DNA from: Actinopolymorpha rutila
GTDB taxonomy: Bacteria > Actinomycetota > Actinomycetes > Propionibacteriales > Actinopolymorphaceae
NCBI RefSeq assembly: GCF_013407855.1
Contig: NZ_JACBZH010000001.1
Span: forward strand, 6,634,001 to 6,698,000
DNA length: 64,000 nucleotides
Direction: 5' to 3'
Shown here: positions 1 through 7,606 of the stretch, one piece after another
Layout: every line of letters begins with the position of its first letter
Position numbering within the stretch: the first letter of the stretch is position 1
Translations under genes and position numbers: made by a program
The notes under the pieces: model-generated
Databases searched by the model: none
Seen by the model: only the letters and a program-made list of their open reading frames with translations
What the model was told of the DNA's origin: nothing

Positions 1-312
1 TTGACGGCGGCCGAGCAGTCGCAGCTCAACCAGGTCACGGGAGGCGGCCAACTGTCGTTCCCGACCGTCGACTTCGGCGGCCGCTACCTGGTGTCGGGCT
101 CGCAGTACGACCCCTCGGTCCTGCAGGGCAAGACGATGCAGCAGATCGCGTCCGCGCTGAAGGACCCGAACGACCCGGTAGCCAAGGCCGTCGACGGATC
201 GGCCAACACGATCACCGCGACGCTGTGCAAGCTCACCGGCAACCAGCCCGGCAACGTGTGCGGTACGAGCACGGTCAAGCAGCTGCAGAGGCACCTCGAT
301 GCCGCAAGCTAG
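1..312 (+). CDS. DUF929 family thioredoxin-like protein, C-terminal part (5' end outside window)
   Basis: The frame is already open at base 1 and ends at a TAG at 310-312, so this is the last ~103 residues of a longer protein. The motifs FPTVDFGGRYLVSG, YDPSVLQGKTMQQIA and CKLTGNQPGNVC resemble the C-terminus of actinobacterial DUF929 proteins, which are extracytoplasmic and thioredoxin-like. Two cysteines flank the TGNQPGNV stretch. The stop overlaps the start of the VKOR gene by 14 bases, so the two are probably co-translated. Inferred role: redox partner of the VKOR protein in oxidative folding of exported proteins. The family call rests on motif recall; the signal peptide or anchor would lie upstream of the window. 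Confidence 0.7.
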   Translation: MTAAEQSQLNQVTGGGQLSFPTVDFGGRYLVSGSQYDPSVLQGKTMQQIASALKDPNDPVAKAVDGSANTITATLCKLTGNQPGNVCGTSTVKQLQRHLDAAS

Positions 313-796
313 CCGACCGGCCTGGGCGGCGCCGGTGTCGCTGGTGTTCTGCCTGGTCGGGCTCGGCCTGTCGGCATATCTGACGTACGCCCACTTCACC
401 AGCGCGAGCGCACTGGCCTGTCCCGACAGCGGAACGGTCAACTGCATCCGGGTCACGACCAGCCCGCAGTCGATGATCTTCGGTGTCGTCCCGGTCGCCG
501 TCGCGGGCCTGGCGTACTTCATCGGGATGACGGCCCTCTGCCTTCCGGCGGCCTGGCGGTCAGAGTCGGCGCTGGTGCGCTGGGCCCGGCTCGCCGGCGG
601 GGTCGCCGGTGTCGCGATGGTCTGCTACCTGATCTACGTCGAACTCCTCGTCGTCGGCGCGGTCTGCCTGTACTGCACCGCCGTCCACATCGTGACGTTC
701 CTGCTGTTCGTAGCCATCCTCGCCGCCGACGTCCTGTCGATCGGGCGCGCGCACGCCGACGACCTGGCCCAGGACCTGGCCCAGCCTCAGTCCTAG
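299..796 (+). CDS. Vitamin K epoxide reductase (VKOR) family membrane oxidoreductase
   Basis: A 165-residue protein with four or five hydrophobic segments. It has the cysteine pattern of bacterial VKOR: a loop pair at C41 and C49 after the first helix, and a CLYC active-site motif (C123, C126) in a late membrane helix followed by TAVH. In this family the enzyme re-oxidises a periplasmic thioredoxin-like protein and passes electrons to quinone, replacing DsbB. The 14-base overlap with the preceding DUF929 gene supports a working pair. The stop TAG shares the palindrome CTAG (793-796) with the stop of the convergent reductase gene, so there is no spacer between the two. Confidence 0.88.
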   Translation: MPQASRPAWAAPVSLVFCLVGLGLSAYLTYAHFTSASALACPDSGTVNCIRVTTSPQSMIFGVVPVAVAGLAYFIGMTALCLPAAWRSESALVRWARLAGGVAGVAMVCYLIYVELLVVGAVCLYCTAVHIVTFLLFVAILAADVLSIGRAHADDLAQDLAQPQS

Positions 797-1443
797 CCGG
801 CGACCGCGAGGCGTTCGCGCCGGGCGAGTTCGGCCTCCGTCGGCACCTCGAAGTCCATCTCCCCGATCGGGATCTCACCGTCGCGAACGTAGGTGTTGAT
901 CATCACCCCGGTCTTCGAGACCCAGCTGTCGACGAGCTTCAGCGCGGCCGGGGGCGTGCCACCGTCGAAGAGCCGCTTGCCGGAGCCGAGGACGACCGGA
1001 AAGATCCACGTGCGGAACTCGTCGATCAGGTCGTGCCGCAGCAACGTCTGGATCAGCCCGGGGCTGCCGTGCACCTGGAGCTCGGGCCCGTCCTCCCGCT
1101 TCAGGGCGGCGACGTACTCCGCCACATCCCCAGGGATCAACGTCGAGTTGTTCCACTCGACCCGATCAAGTGTCGTGGACGCGACGTACTTCCTTGTGCT
1201 GTTGAGATGCTCGGCGACCGGTCCCTCGTCGTAGGGCCAGTGCGCGGCGAAGATCTCGTACGTCCCACGGCCGAGGAGAAGCTCGTACGACGTCTCCGAC
1301 GCCCGGTTCAGCATCTCCTCGTCGAAGTAGGTCACGGCCCAACCGCCCCTGGTGAAGCCGCCGGTCGGGTCCTCGTGCGGTCCGCCGGGCGCCTGCATGA
1401 CTCCGTCCAGTGAGACGAACGTGGGGACGGCGAGAGTTCTCAT
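793..1443 (-). CDS. Dihydrofolate reductase-like (RibD C-terminal fold) protein
   Basis: A 216-residue protein starting MRTLAVPTFVSLDGVMQAPG, with LLGRGTYEIFAAHWP, YVAST and a late GSGKRLFDGG motif. These are typical of the small DHFR-like/RibD C-terminal proteins common in actinomycetes. They keep the NADPH-binding fold, but their substrates are mostly unknown and they are not true folate enzymes. The start has a good site (AAGGAG, 6 bases before ATG). A perfect 12-bp dyad lies directly upstream. It is the first of three members of this family in the window (also 13952-14593 and 20645-21199). Confidence 0.85.
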   Translation of the reverse strand: MRTLAVPTFVSLDGVMQAPGGPHEDPTGGFTRGGWAVTYFDEEMLNRASETSYELLLGRGTYEIFAAHWPYDEGPVAEHLNSTRKYVASTTLDRVEWNNSTLIPGDVAEYVAALKREDGPELQVHGSPGLIQTLLRHDLIDEFRTWIFPVVLGSGKRLFDGGTPPAALKLVDSWVSKTGVMINTYVRDGEIPIGEMDFEVPTEAELARRERLAVAG

Positions 1444-1454
1444 CGGTTGCTCCT

Positions 1455-1486
1455 TCGTTGTAGAGGCCTTCTCCCCTCTACAACGA
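1455..1486. promoter_or_regulatory. Perfect 12-bp dyad between ECF sigma gene and reductase gene
   Basis: TCGTTGTAGAGG (1455-1466) and CCTCTACAACGA (1475-1486) are exact reverse complements around an 8-base spacer. The dyad sits between the stop of the sigma gene (1502) and the ribosome site of the reductase gene (start 1443). It may be a repressor operator for the reductase or a terminator for the sigma gene. No T-run follows on the minus strand and the AT-containing arms look more like a protein site. Confidence 0.6.
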
Positions 1487-1501
1487 GTGCCGGTGAGAAA
1501 C

Positions 1502-2557
1502 TCATCGGTCCAGGCTCAGCGGCAGCCCGAACATCACGAAGTACGCAGAACCATCGAAGGACGTGATCTCGGCGATCTTGCCGTCCTCGACCCGCAGTAC
1601 GTCGACCGCCAGCGGCTCGAACCGCGTCTGCCCCGGTGCCCGCAGGTAGTGGGCGGCGCCCGGCTGGCGGTTCGCCCAGACGGGCACGCTGCGCAGGTTG
1701 CCGAACGCCGGGGTGAAAGCCTGGGTCGACGCGAGCATGATCGCGGCTCGTCCTTCGAACCAGGTCGGGTGCGGCGGCATCGTCAGGCGCGCGTCATCAC
1801 GCAGCAGCGCTGCGAGCGCATCGGCGTCGGCGCTTTCGTGCGCCTCGACGTAGCGGCGGAGAAGCTCCCGCTCCTCGCTGGTCGGTTCCGAACTCGTACG
1901 CCAGTTCGTCCGCTCTCCGAGGCGTTGTCGAAGTGTCGACCGGGCCCGCTGCAGGGCGCTGTTGGCCGACGGGACGGTGGTCTGGAGAAGCGACGCCGAC
2001 TCCTTGGCGGACCAGCCGAGGACGTCGCGGAGGATGAGCGCGGCGCGCTGGCGAGGCGGCAGGTGCTGGATCGCGGCGATGAAGGCGAGCTCGATGGTCT
2101 CCCGGGCGACAACGATCGCACCCGGTTCCTCGCCGGGCGGCGCGACGGCCTGGTCGAGCAACCGGTCGGGGTACGGCTGCAACCACGGCAGGTCCGCGGG
2201 CGGGGACGGCGGGACCGTCGGATCCGCTGCGGGCGCGACGTCGGGTGGCAGCACCCGCCGCGACCGAGAGCGGAGTACGTCGAGGCATGCGTTCGTCGCG
2301 ATCCGGTAGAGCCACGCCCGGAACGAGAACCGTCCCTCGGTGCCGAAGCTCTCCCGGCTCCGCCAGGCACGCAGGAAGGTCTCCTGGACGAGATCCTCGG
2401 CGTCCTCGAGTGAGCCGAGCATGCGGTAGCAGTGGACCTGAAGCTCACCGCGGTGGCGTTCGAAGAGCGCGGTGAACGCGGCCTCGTCCCGAAGGTCAGG
2501 CTGCTCCGCGGTGTCCGTCGGGTCACGTCCGGTGGACAAACGGCGGCCGTGACTCAC
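1502..2557 (-). CDS. ECF RNA polymerase sigma factor with SnoaL-like C-terminal domain
   Basis: A 351-residue protein. Region 2 spans roughly residues 27-95 (CYRMLGSLEDAEDLVQETFL, then FRAWLYRIATNACLD) and region 4 roughly 150-200 (LPPRQRAALILRDVLGWSAKE). About 130 residues of SnoaL/NTF2-like fold follow (HPTWFEGRAAIM, FEPLAVDVLRVEDGKIAEI). This is the layout of the TIGR02960/SigX5-like ECF group, in which the C-terminal domain is thought to regulate the sigma factor in place of an anti-sigma protein. No anti-sigma gene is adjacent. The GTG start overlaps the stop of the YCII gene (GTGA at 2554-2557), so the two are translationally coupled. Confidence 0.88.
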   Translation of the reverse strand: MSHGRRLSTGRDPTDTAEQPDLRDEAAFTALFERHRGELQVHCYRMLGSLEDAEDLVQETFLRAWRSRESFGTEGRFSFRAWLYRIATNACLDVLRSRSRRVLPPDVAPAADPTVPPSPPADLPWLQPYPDRLLDQAVAPPGEEPGAIVVARETIELAFIAAIQHLPPRQRAALILRDVLGWSAKESASLLQTTVPSANSALQRARSTLRQRLGERTNWRTSSEPTSEERELLRRYVEAHESADADALAALLRDDARLTMPPHPTWFEGRAAIMLASTQAFTPAFGNLRSVPVWANRQPGAAHYLRAPGQTRFEPLAVDVLRVEDGKIAEITSFDGSAYFVMFGLPLSLDR

Positions 2558-2850
2558 GACCGCCTGAGGATCGCATCCGGCATCGGGTGGACGTCGACCG
2601 GCCCCAAGCCGGCGACGACCACGGGGTCACCCGCACGGATGGCCTGTACCTGGTCGGGGGTTTCGGCCTCGACGACGGCGACACCCCAGAAGCCGACCGG
2701 GTCCGCGACCGGACCGAAGACCACCGCGGTGCCCTTGTCCGCGAGGTCCTGCCAGTAGGCGACGTGTTCGTGCATGACCGCCGCCTCGGCTTCGGTCATG
2801 GTGGTGGGGAAGTCCGGGCGGGGCACGAACCTGTAGAGGAAGTAGCTCAT
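2554..2850 (-). CDS. YCII-related (DGPF-like) small protein
   Basis: A 98-residue single-domain protein: MSYFLYRFVPRPDF at the start, then a His in MHEHVAYWQDL, TAVVFGPVADPVGFWGVAVVEA and an acidic tail region. This matches the YCII fold, a ferredoxin-like dimer whose His/Asp pair suggests an enzyme with unknown substrate. YCII/DGPF proteins are often encoded next to ECF sigma genes. Here the stop overlaps the sigma start, so it is the first gene of a two-gene operon. A dyad at 2879-2895 lies just upstream. The start is ATG with only a weak ribosome site. Confidence 0.82.
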   Translation of the reverse strand: MSYFLYRFVPRPDFPTTMTEAEAAVMHEHVAYWQDLADKGTAVVFGPVADPVGFWGVAVVEAETPDQVQAIRAGDPVVVAGLGPVDVHPMPDAILRRS

Positions 2851-2878
2851 GCGTACTCAGCTACCACCGGCCCCCGCG

Positions 2879-2895
2879 CGATGTCCAGCACATCG
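2879..2895. promoter_or_regulatory. Dyad CGATGT-n5-ACATCG upstream of YCII/ECF operon
   Basis: Perfect 6-bp arms (2879-2884 and 2890-2895) around CCAGC, 29 to 45 bases before the YCII start codon at 2850. The position fits an operator controlling the YCII-sigma operon. No regulator for it is recognisable nearby. Confidence 0.35.
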
Positions 2896-2933
2896 ACTCA
2901 CGTCGCCGGGTGAGGGATTCGCGGATGTGACGC

Positions 2934-2970
2934 GCGCGCCACGGACTCACGACGCGCGCCACGAACTCAC
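2934..2970. repeat. Direct repeat, two 17-bp copies with 20-bp period
   Basis: GCGCGCCACGGACTCAC (2934-2950) recurs with one change at 2954-2970. The second copy covers the PhyH stop codon. It lies at the 3' end of the PhyH gene and upstream of the YCII gene. It may be a simple duplication; no function is evident. Confidence 0.5.
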
Positions 2971-3782
2971 TCGGTGGGGAACGCCTGGTCTCCTTCGCGC
3001 CGCTCCCGGTTTCCGGCGACCATGAGACCGGCCCGCCCGAGGGACTGTCCCGCGGTCTGGCGGTTGTGTGGGTGGCGGTAGCCCATCCGGACCAGGCGCC
3101 GGGGCTGCGACGAGCGGTTGATGTCGGACCCGTGCACCGTGTTGATCGTCATCAGTACGACGTCACCGGCGTTCGCCGGAACGGGCACCGTGTCGGCCAG
3201 GCGGTAGTCGTCCATCGGCAGGTGCGGCGAACACGGACCGTCCTCGGTCTCGGTGATGTGCTGCAGCGCCCCGCCCTGGTGCGAGCCCTCCAGGAACCGG
3301 ATCTCGCCGTTTCCGCTGTTGGTGTCGTCCAGATGCAGGAGTACGTCGATGAACCGGCCGTCGTCGTGCTTGTAGAACGGGTGGTCCTGGTGCATCGGGA
3401 ACGGCATCCCGGTCTCGGGCACCTTCACGTGCATCGTCGTGTGGTGGAACTCCACGTCGGGCCCCAGCAGCTTCGACAGGACCGCGACCAGCCTCGGGTT
3501 GGAGATCGCCCGCAGCCAGGGGGCCGAGTAGTACTGCAGGTCGTGCATGCCGGCGAACTTGCCGGCGCGCTCGGTCTCCTCGTCCATGTACGCCTGCCGC
3601 CACGGCCCAGTCCACTCCGAGTCGCGGTTGGCCCACTCGAGGATCAGCCGGTCCAGCTCCCGCTTCAGCTCGGCGGTCTCCTCGGAGGTGAACACCTGAG
3701 GGACCCGCAGGTAGCCCCGCTCCCAGAAGAACTCCGCATCGCTGTCTGTGAGCACCTGGCCCTGCCCGACGGTCGCGGTCAT
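2967..3782 (-). CDS. Phytanoyl-CoA dioxygenase (PhyH) family Fe(II)/2-oxoglutarate oxygenase
   Basis: A 271-residue protein. The iron site is visible as H-x-D in MHQDHPFYKHDD and a distal His in INTVHGSDINRSS followed by RRLVRMGYRH, where the Arg would bind 2-oxoglutarate. The family hydroxylates small molecules; the substrate cannot be told here. I chose the ATG at 3782 (MTATVGQG) because a GGAGG lies 7 bases upstream; the frame stays open 11 codons further. The gene stands alone between the polysaccharide lyase and the YCII/ECF operon, all on the minus strand. A second PhyH-like gene lies at 45845-46654. Confidence 0.86.
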   Translation of the reverse strand: MTATVGQGQVLTDSDAEFFWERGYLRVPQVFTSEETAELKRELDRLILEWANRDSEWTGPWRQAYMDEETERAGKFAGMHDLQYYSAPWLRAISNPRLVAVLSKLLGPDVEFHHTTMHVKVPETGMPFPMHQDHPFYKHDDGRFIDVLLHLDDTNSGNGEIRFLEGSHQGGALQHITETEDGPCSPHLPMDDYRLADTVPVPANAGDVVLMTINTVHGSDINRSSQPRRLVRMGYRHPHNRQTAGQSLGRAGLMVAGNRERREGDQAFPTE

Positions 3783-3964
3783 GACGACGCCTCCAGTAGA
3801 TCCGTACGAACCCAACCCTCAGCGTCCCACAGGCGGTGTCGCGAACGCTGCGATGGCAGGCGATCACGACCAGATGTGGCTACCTCCGCGGGTGAGGTCG
3901 ACCAGCTCCGGTCCGGCTCCCGGCGGCGCGGACGGGTGCCGGCATGGCGGCCGTACGCCGACGA

Positions 3965-6283
3965 TCAGCGCGCCTCCGCCGCGGTGCGGGCGCGGCCGCC
4001 GTCGGCACTCACCGAGATCTCCATCCTCGCCCGATACAGCCGCGGCGCTTCGGAGAAATCGACCCGCAGTTGCGCGGTGGCCTTGCCACCCGGCGCGATC
4101 CGCGCGGCGACGGGCACCGGGAACCTGGCCGGGTCGCGCCCCTCGACCACCGGTCGCTTCGAGCCCGGCCAGTCGGCGCCGCCGGCCGGGACGAACGCGT
4201 CGAGGCGTACGTCGTGGGCATCCCCCGCCCCTGTGTTCGTCACCTCCACGGTCCAGGTGGTCATTCCCGGAGGGCCGGCAGGTCGGGAAACCCGCAGCGA
4301 CGCGGTCAGCCGTGCGGCCGGCGGCGCGGCCGGCTCGTCCACCTCGAGAAGCAGGGTGTCCCATCCCAGGCCGTCACCGGCGGGGGTGCCGGCGCCGCGG
4401 GTGAGGGTCACGGTGTTCGCGCCGGTTCGGAGCATCGCCGCCGGGAACGACAGGACGGCAAGGCGGGGATGCCCGCTGCGGTCGGCCTGCCGGGGGATGG
4501 TGGAGTCCTTGTTGTCCGGCAGGGTGCCGGTGATGTCGTCCGTCGAGCCGTTGACCGCCACCGTCGGCGGACTCCCCTGCTGCATCGAGGACGACATCGT
4601 GAGGTACGCCGTGCCGGTGTAGGCACGGTCGAGATCGAACCTGATCGTCCAGGTGCCCTCCTGGGTCTGTGCGTAGTACCAGTCCTCGGGCTCCCAGCTA
4701 CGGCCGATCGTGAACGTCAGGTCGCCGGGCACCTTCGACGGTTTCTCGTAGCTTCGCGGGTGGGACCAACTCGCCGGGTCGGTGGCGAGCGCGAACTCCG
4801 CGCCGGTGCGGCCGGCTCCTCCGATCTGCCACAGGAAGGTCGTCCGGTCGGTCGGCGTCCACATCAGCTCGCCGAGATCCTGCACGCGTCCGCTCACGGT
4901 GATGCCGGTCCGCTTGTACTGGTCGGTGACGGAACCCCTGCCGGCAAAGGCGTACAGCGTGTACGTGCCGGCGTTCGTCGTCCCTGGCTTCCACGCCGGC
5001 GGAACGCCGGGGATGCGGAAGCTCCCGTCTGGTTGGGTTTTCACGAAGTAGGTCGGTTCGTGCACCGTGTAGAGGTCGTCCACGTCCTGCGTCGTCAGCA
5101 CCACCCACACCTCGCCGGCGGCACGTCCGTCCGCGATGCGCAGCCGACCGGTCACGGTGGTCCGCTCACCCGGGCCCGGATACAGCGGATCGTCCACCCA
5201 GGAGGCGCCTCGCCGGTCGGCCGCGATCTCCTCGTCGGCGATCCGCCGCGCGTCGGCGATCATCGCCGACGGGTCGTCCGGGTCCCCGGTCGTGACGTAG
5301 GTGAGCCACGGACCGTAGAGGCGCCGGTAGCCGGCCGGCAGTGCGTACGCGGGAAGGCCGTAGTGGTTGGCACCGAAGTAGTTCAGGACGATCGCGTCCT
5401 GGTGGATTGCGAGATCCTGGTGGTTCGGCCCCACACCGTAGTACGCACACAGGGTGTCCTCGGTGACCCCGCCCAGCGGCGTGAACCACACCCCGAAACC
5501 GTGGCCGTAGTGGCCGAACATCGGGTTCTCGTGGTGGTAGAGACTCCAGTTGTACTTCGAGTACACAGTGCCCCGCGGAAGGTTGCCGGAGTTGCTGTCC
5601 GGTGCCGGCAGGTCGGGGTTGTTGATCCCGTCAACGCGCCAGGTCTCGTCCTGCACACGTTCCTGCGTGTTCAGATAGGCGTACGTCGGTTGCCGGCCGC
5701 TGCCCCGCTCCCAGCTGAAGGCGTGGTCGAAGATGGCGCGGTCCCACCGGCTGTTCATCCGTACTTCGTTGATCTCGGTGGCTTCCCGCGCGGTCATGAC
5801 GTCGTAGCCGTAGAGACCACGGCGGCCGCTGCGCATGATCAGGTGATGCTCGTGGCCCAACGGCGAACTCGTGGTGTCGACGAGCGCGACCTCCACCAGG
5901 TCGGGGGTGAGCCGGAGCACCTGTACCTGCGAGCAGACCAGCCCGGCCTTACCGCCCCAGGCGTCGACGTAGAACGACCGGCCCGTGAGGTTGTGGGCGA
6001 GTTCGGTGCCGTCGACGACGACCGAGCTCACGCTCGCGTTGCTCGCGCCGAACGTGAACCGGATCAGTCCGTTGTCGAGGACGAGTTCGCCGACCTCGCT
6101 CGGATAGGCGTACGTGCGAACTTCGGCCGGGACGCCGTCGACGAGCACCCTCGGAGCGTTCCCGCCGGCGCTGGTGGCTGCTGACGCGACGCCACTACTC
6201 GTGCCGAGGGCCGTGACAGCCGCAGCCGCGCCGAACACGCCGAGCGCCTGCCGGCGCGAGACCCTCCCCGATCCGATCTCCAT
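3965..6283 (-). CDS. Secreted rhamnogalacturonan lyase (PL4-like) with carbohydrate-binding and C-terminal beta domains
   Basis: A 772-residue exported enzyme. A twin-arginine signal (SRRQALGVFG, then an Ala-rich stretch) precedes residue ~40. The N-terminal half has the PL4 beta-sandwich features (VDAWGGKAGLVCSQ, GHEHHLIMRSGRRGLYGYDVM, YSKYNWSLYHHENPMFGHYG). A fibronectin-like domain follows (GTYTLYAFAGRGSVTD), then a jelly-roll binding domain (WEPEDWYYAQTQEGTW to GWDTLLLEVD) and a C-terminal CARDB/NEW3-like domain (WTVEVTNTGAGDAHDV). PL4 cleaves the rhamnose-galacturonate backbone of pectin by beta-elimination. The ATG at 6283 has GGAGGAGAAGG just upstream. A LacI-type operator sits about 29 bases before the start. 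Confidence 0.85.
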   Translation of the reverse strand: MEIGSGRVSRRQALGVFGAAAAVTALGTSSGVASAATSAGGNAPRVLVDGVPAEVRTYAYPSEVGELVLDNGLIRFTFGASNASVSSVVVDGTELAHNLTGRSFYVDAWGGKAGLVCSQVQVLRLTPDLVEVALVDTTSSPLGHEHHLIMRSGRRGLYGYDVMTAREATEINEVRMNSRWDRAIFDHAFSWERGSGRQPTYAYLNTQERVQDETWRVDGINNPDLPAPDSNSGNLPRGTVYSKYNWSLYHHENPMFGHYGHGFGVWFTPLGGVTEDTLCAYYGVGPNHQDLAIHQDAIVLNYFGANHYGLPAYALPAGYRRLYGPWLTYVTTGDPDDPSAMIADARRIADEEIAADRRGASWVDDPLYPGPGERTTVTGRLRIADGRAAGEVWVVLTTQDVDDLYTVHEPTYFVKTQPDGSFRIPGVPPAWKPGTTNAGTYTLYAFAGRGSVTDQYKRTGITVSGRVQDLGELMWTPTDRTTFLWQIGGAGRTGAEFALATDPASWSHPRSYEKPSKVPGDLTFTIGRSWEPEDWYYAQTQEGTWTIRFDLDRAYTGTAYLTMSSSMQQGSPPTVAVNGSTDDITGTLPDNKDSTIPRQADRSGHPRLAVLSFPAAMLRTGANTVTLTRGAGTPAGDGLGWDTLLLEVDEPAAPPAARLTASLRVSRPAGPPGMTTWTVEVTNTGAGDAHDVRLDAFVPAGGADWPGSKRPVVEGRDPARFPVPVAARIAPGGKATAQLRVDFSEAPRLYRARMEISVSADGGRARTAAEAR

Positions 6284-6311
6284 CCGCCTTCTCCTCCCGT
6301 GAGTGACACTA

Positions 6312-6325
6312 GGAGAGCGCTTTCC
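6312..6325. promoter_or_regulatory. LacI-family-type operator upstream of rhamnogalacturonan lyase
   Basis: GGAGAGC-GCTTTCC is an even palindrome with a central CpG and one mismatch between arms, the classic shape of LacI/GalR sites. It lies 29 to 42 bases before the lyase start. A TAGTGT box (minus strand, 6305-6310) follows it. No LacI-type gene is in the window, so the repressor would be encoded elsewhere. Confidence 0.5.
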
Positions 6326-6394
6326 CGCATCGGCCCACAACCGGCATGCGTGCATCCGGTCGGCCAGCACCGGACGTGCCGGCCTGTCGGGATG

Positions 6395-7606
6395 TCAGCT
6401 GGACACCGGGCACTCCAGCCGGCGCTCCGGCTCCTGGTTCGTGGCCGCGGGAGTCGATCGGTGCAGCAGCGCGTAGCCGGCGAAGCTCAGCAGCGCTGCG
6501 GCCACGGTGACGATCCCCAGCGGTACGGCGGTTCCGGCTCCGGCGAGGCCGACGAGCGGTGCGGTGAGACCACCGAACGCGAAGCGGGCCAGGCCGAGCA
6601 GTGACGAGGCCGATCCGGCGACATCGGGGTAGTTCTCCAACGCCAGCGACGTCGCGGGCGGCGCGGTGACGGCGACCCCGCTGACCAGGGTGAGCAGCGA
6701 GACGACGATCGCGGGCAACGGCAGGTGGGCCACGGCCGTGACCAGCACTCCGCTCGCCCCGGCCACGACCATCACCTGGCCGACGGCCAGCGTTCCGCGC
6801 ACCGACCACCGCGCCGAGATCCGGCCGGCGAGGAACCCGAAGGTCACGAACCCCAACGAATTGAGGCCGAACGCGAGGGAGTATCCCTGCGGCGAGAGTC
6901 CGTAGATGCCCTGCAGCACGAACGTCGCGCCGCTCAGGTAGGCGAACAAGGCAGCGTTGACGAACCCGGTGACGAGTACGGCCCCCAGGAAGACCTTGTC
7001 GGTCAGCAGCCGGCGGAAGACCCGGCCGCTGTCGACCAGGCCGCCCGTGTGCCGCCGGGCCGGCGGGAGGGTCTCGCGCAGTACGCAGGCACTGGCGACC
7101 AGGATCGCGGCACCGACCAGGGCGAGGAACCCGAAGGCTCCTCGCCAGTCGGTCAGCCTGGCGAGCTGCCCGCCGATCACCGGACCGACGATCGCCGCCA
7201 GTCCCGCGAGCACGGTGAGCCGGCTGTAGTACCGCAGCAGGCGGGCACCGGAGTACAGGTCCCGGCCCGCCGCCTGGGCGATGACGATGCCGACCGCACC
7301 GGCCAGCCCCTGCACCAGGCGGGCCGCGACGAGCGCCTCGATGGTCGGGCTCAGCGCGCACAGCACCGACGCGGCGATGTACGCGAGTACACCCACCAGC
7401 AGCGGCCGTCGCCGCCCGAACCGGTCGGAGAGCGGGCCGGCGACGACCTGGCCGGCGGCGAGCCCGAGCAGGCAGGCCGTGACGGTGAGCTGCGCGGCCG
7501 ACGTACTCGCACCGAGATCGTCGGTCAGCGCGGGCAGGACCGGCAGGTAGAGGTCCATCGAGATCGGCCCGAAGACGGTGAGCAAGCACAGGACGGCTGC
7601 CATCAT
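6395..7606 (-). CDS. MFS drug-resistance transporter, Bcr/CflA type
   Basis: A 403-residue protein with 12 predicted membrane helices. The N-terminal FGPISMDLYLPVLPALTDDL, with acidic and Pro residues in helix 1, is characteristic of Bcr/CflA exporters. The loop 2-3 motif GPLSDRFGRRRPLLVGV and the helix 5 antiporter-like stretch follow. It should export a drug or metabolite in exchange for protons. The ATG overlaps the TGA of the upstream dehydrogenase gene (ATGA at 7603-7606), so the two form an operon. A second ATG immediately follows. The divergent XRE gene at 8832 is the probable regulator. Confidence 0.88.
   Translation of the reverse strand: MMAAVLCLLTVFGPISMDLYLPVLPALTDDLGASTSAAQLTVTACLLGLAAGQVVAGPLSDRFGRRRPLLVGVLAYIAASVLCALSPTIEALVAARLVQGLAGAVGIVIAQAAGRDLYSGARLLRYYSRLTVLAGLAAIVGPVIGGQLARLTDWRGAFGFLALVGAAILVASACVLRETLPPARRHTGGLVDSGRVFRRLLTDKVFLGAVLVTGFVNAALFAYLSGATFVLQGIYGLSPQGYSLAFGLNSLGFVTFGFLAGRISARWSVRGTLAVGQVMVVAGASGVLVTAVAHLPLPAIVVSLLTLVSGVAVTAPPATSLALENYPDVAGSASSLLGLARFAFGGLTAPLVGLAGAGTAVPLGIVTVAAALLSFAGYALLHRSTPAATNQEPERRLECPVSS

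Noticed and set aside
3944..6184. Long open frame (746 codons) on the plus strand
   Set aside because: It is antisense to the polysaccharide lyase, has no protein-like motifs and is rich in Arg/Gly/Val, as expected from the complement of GC-rich codons.
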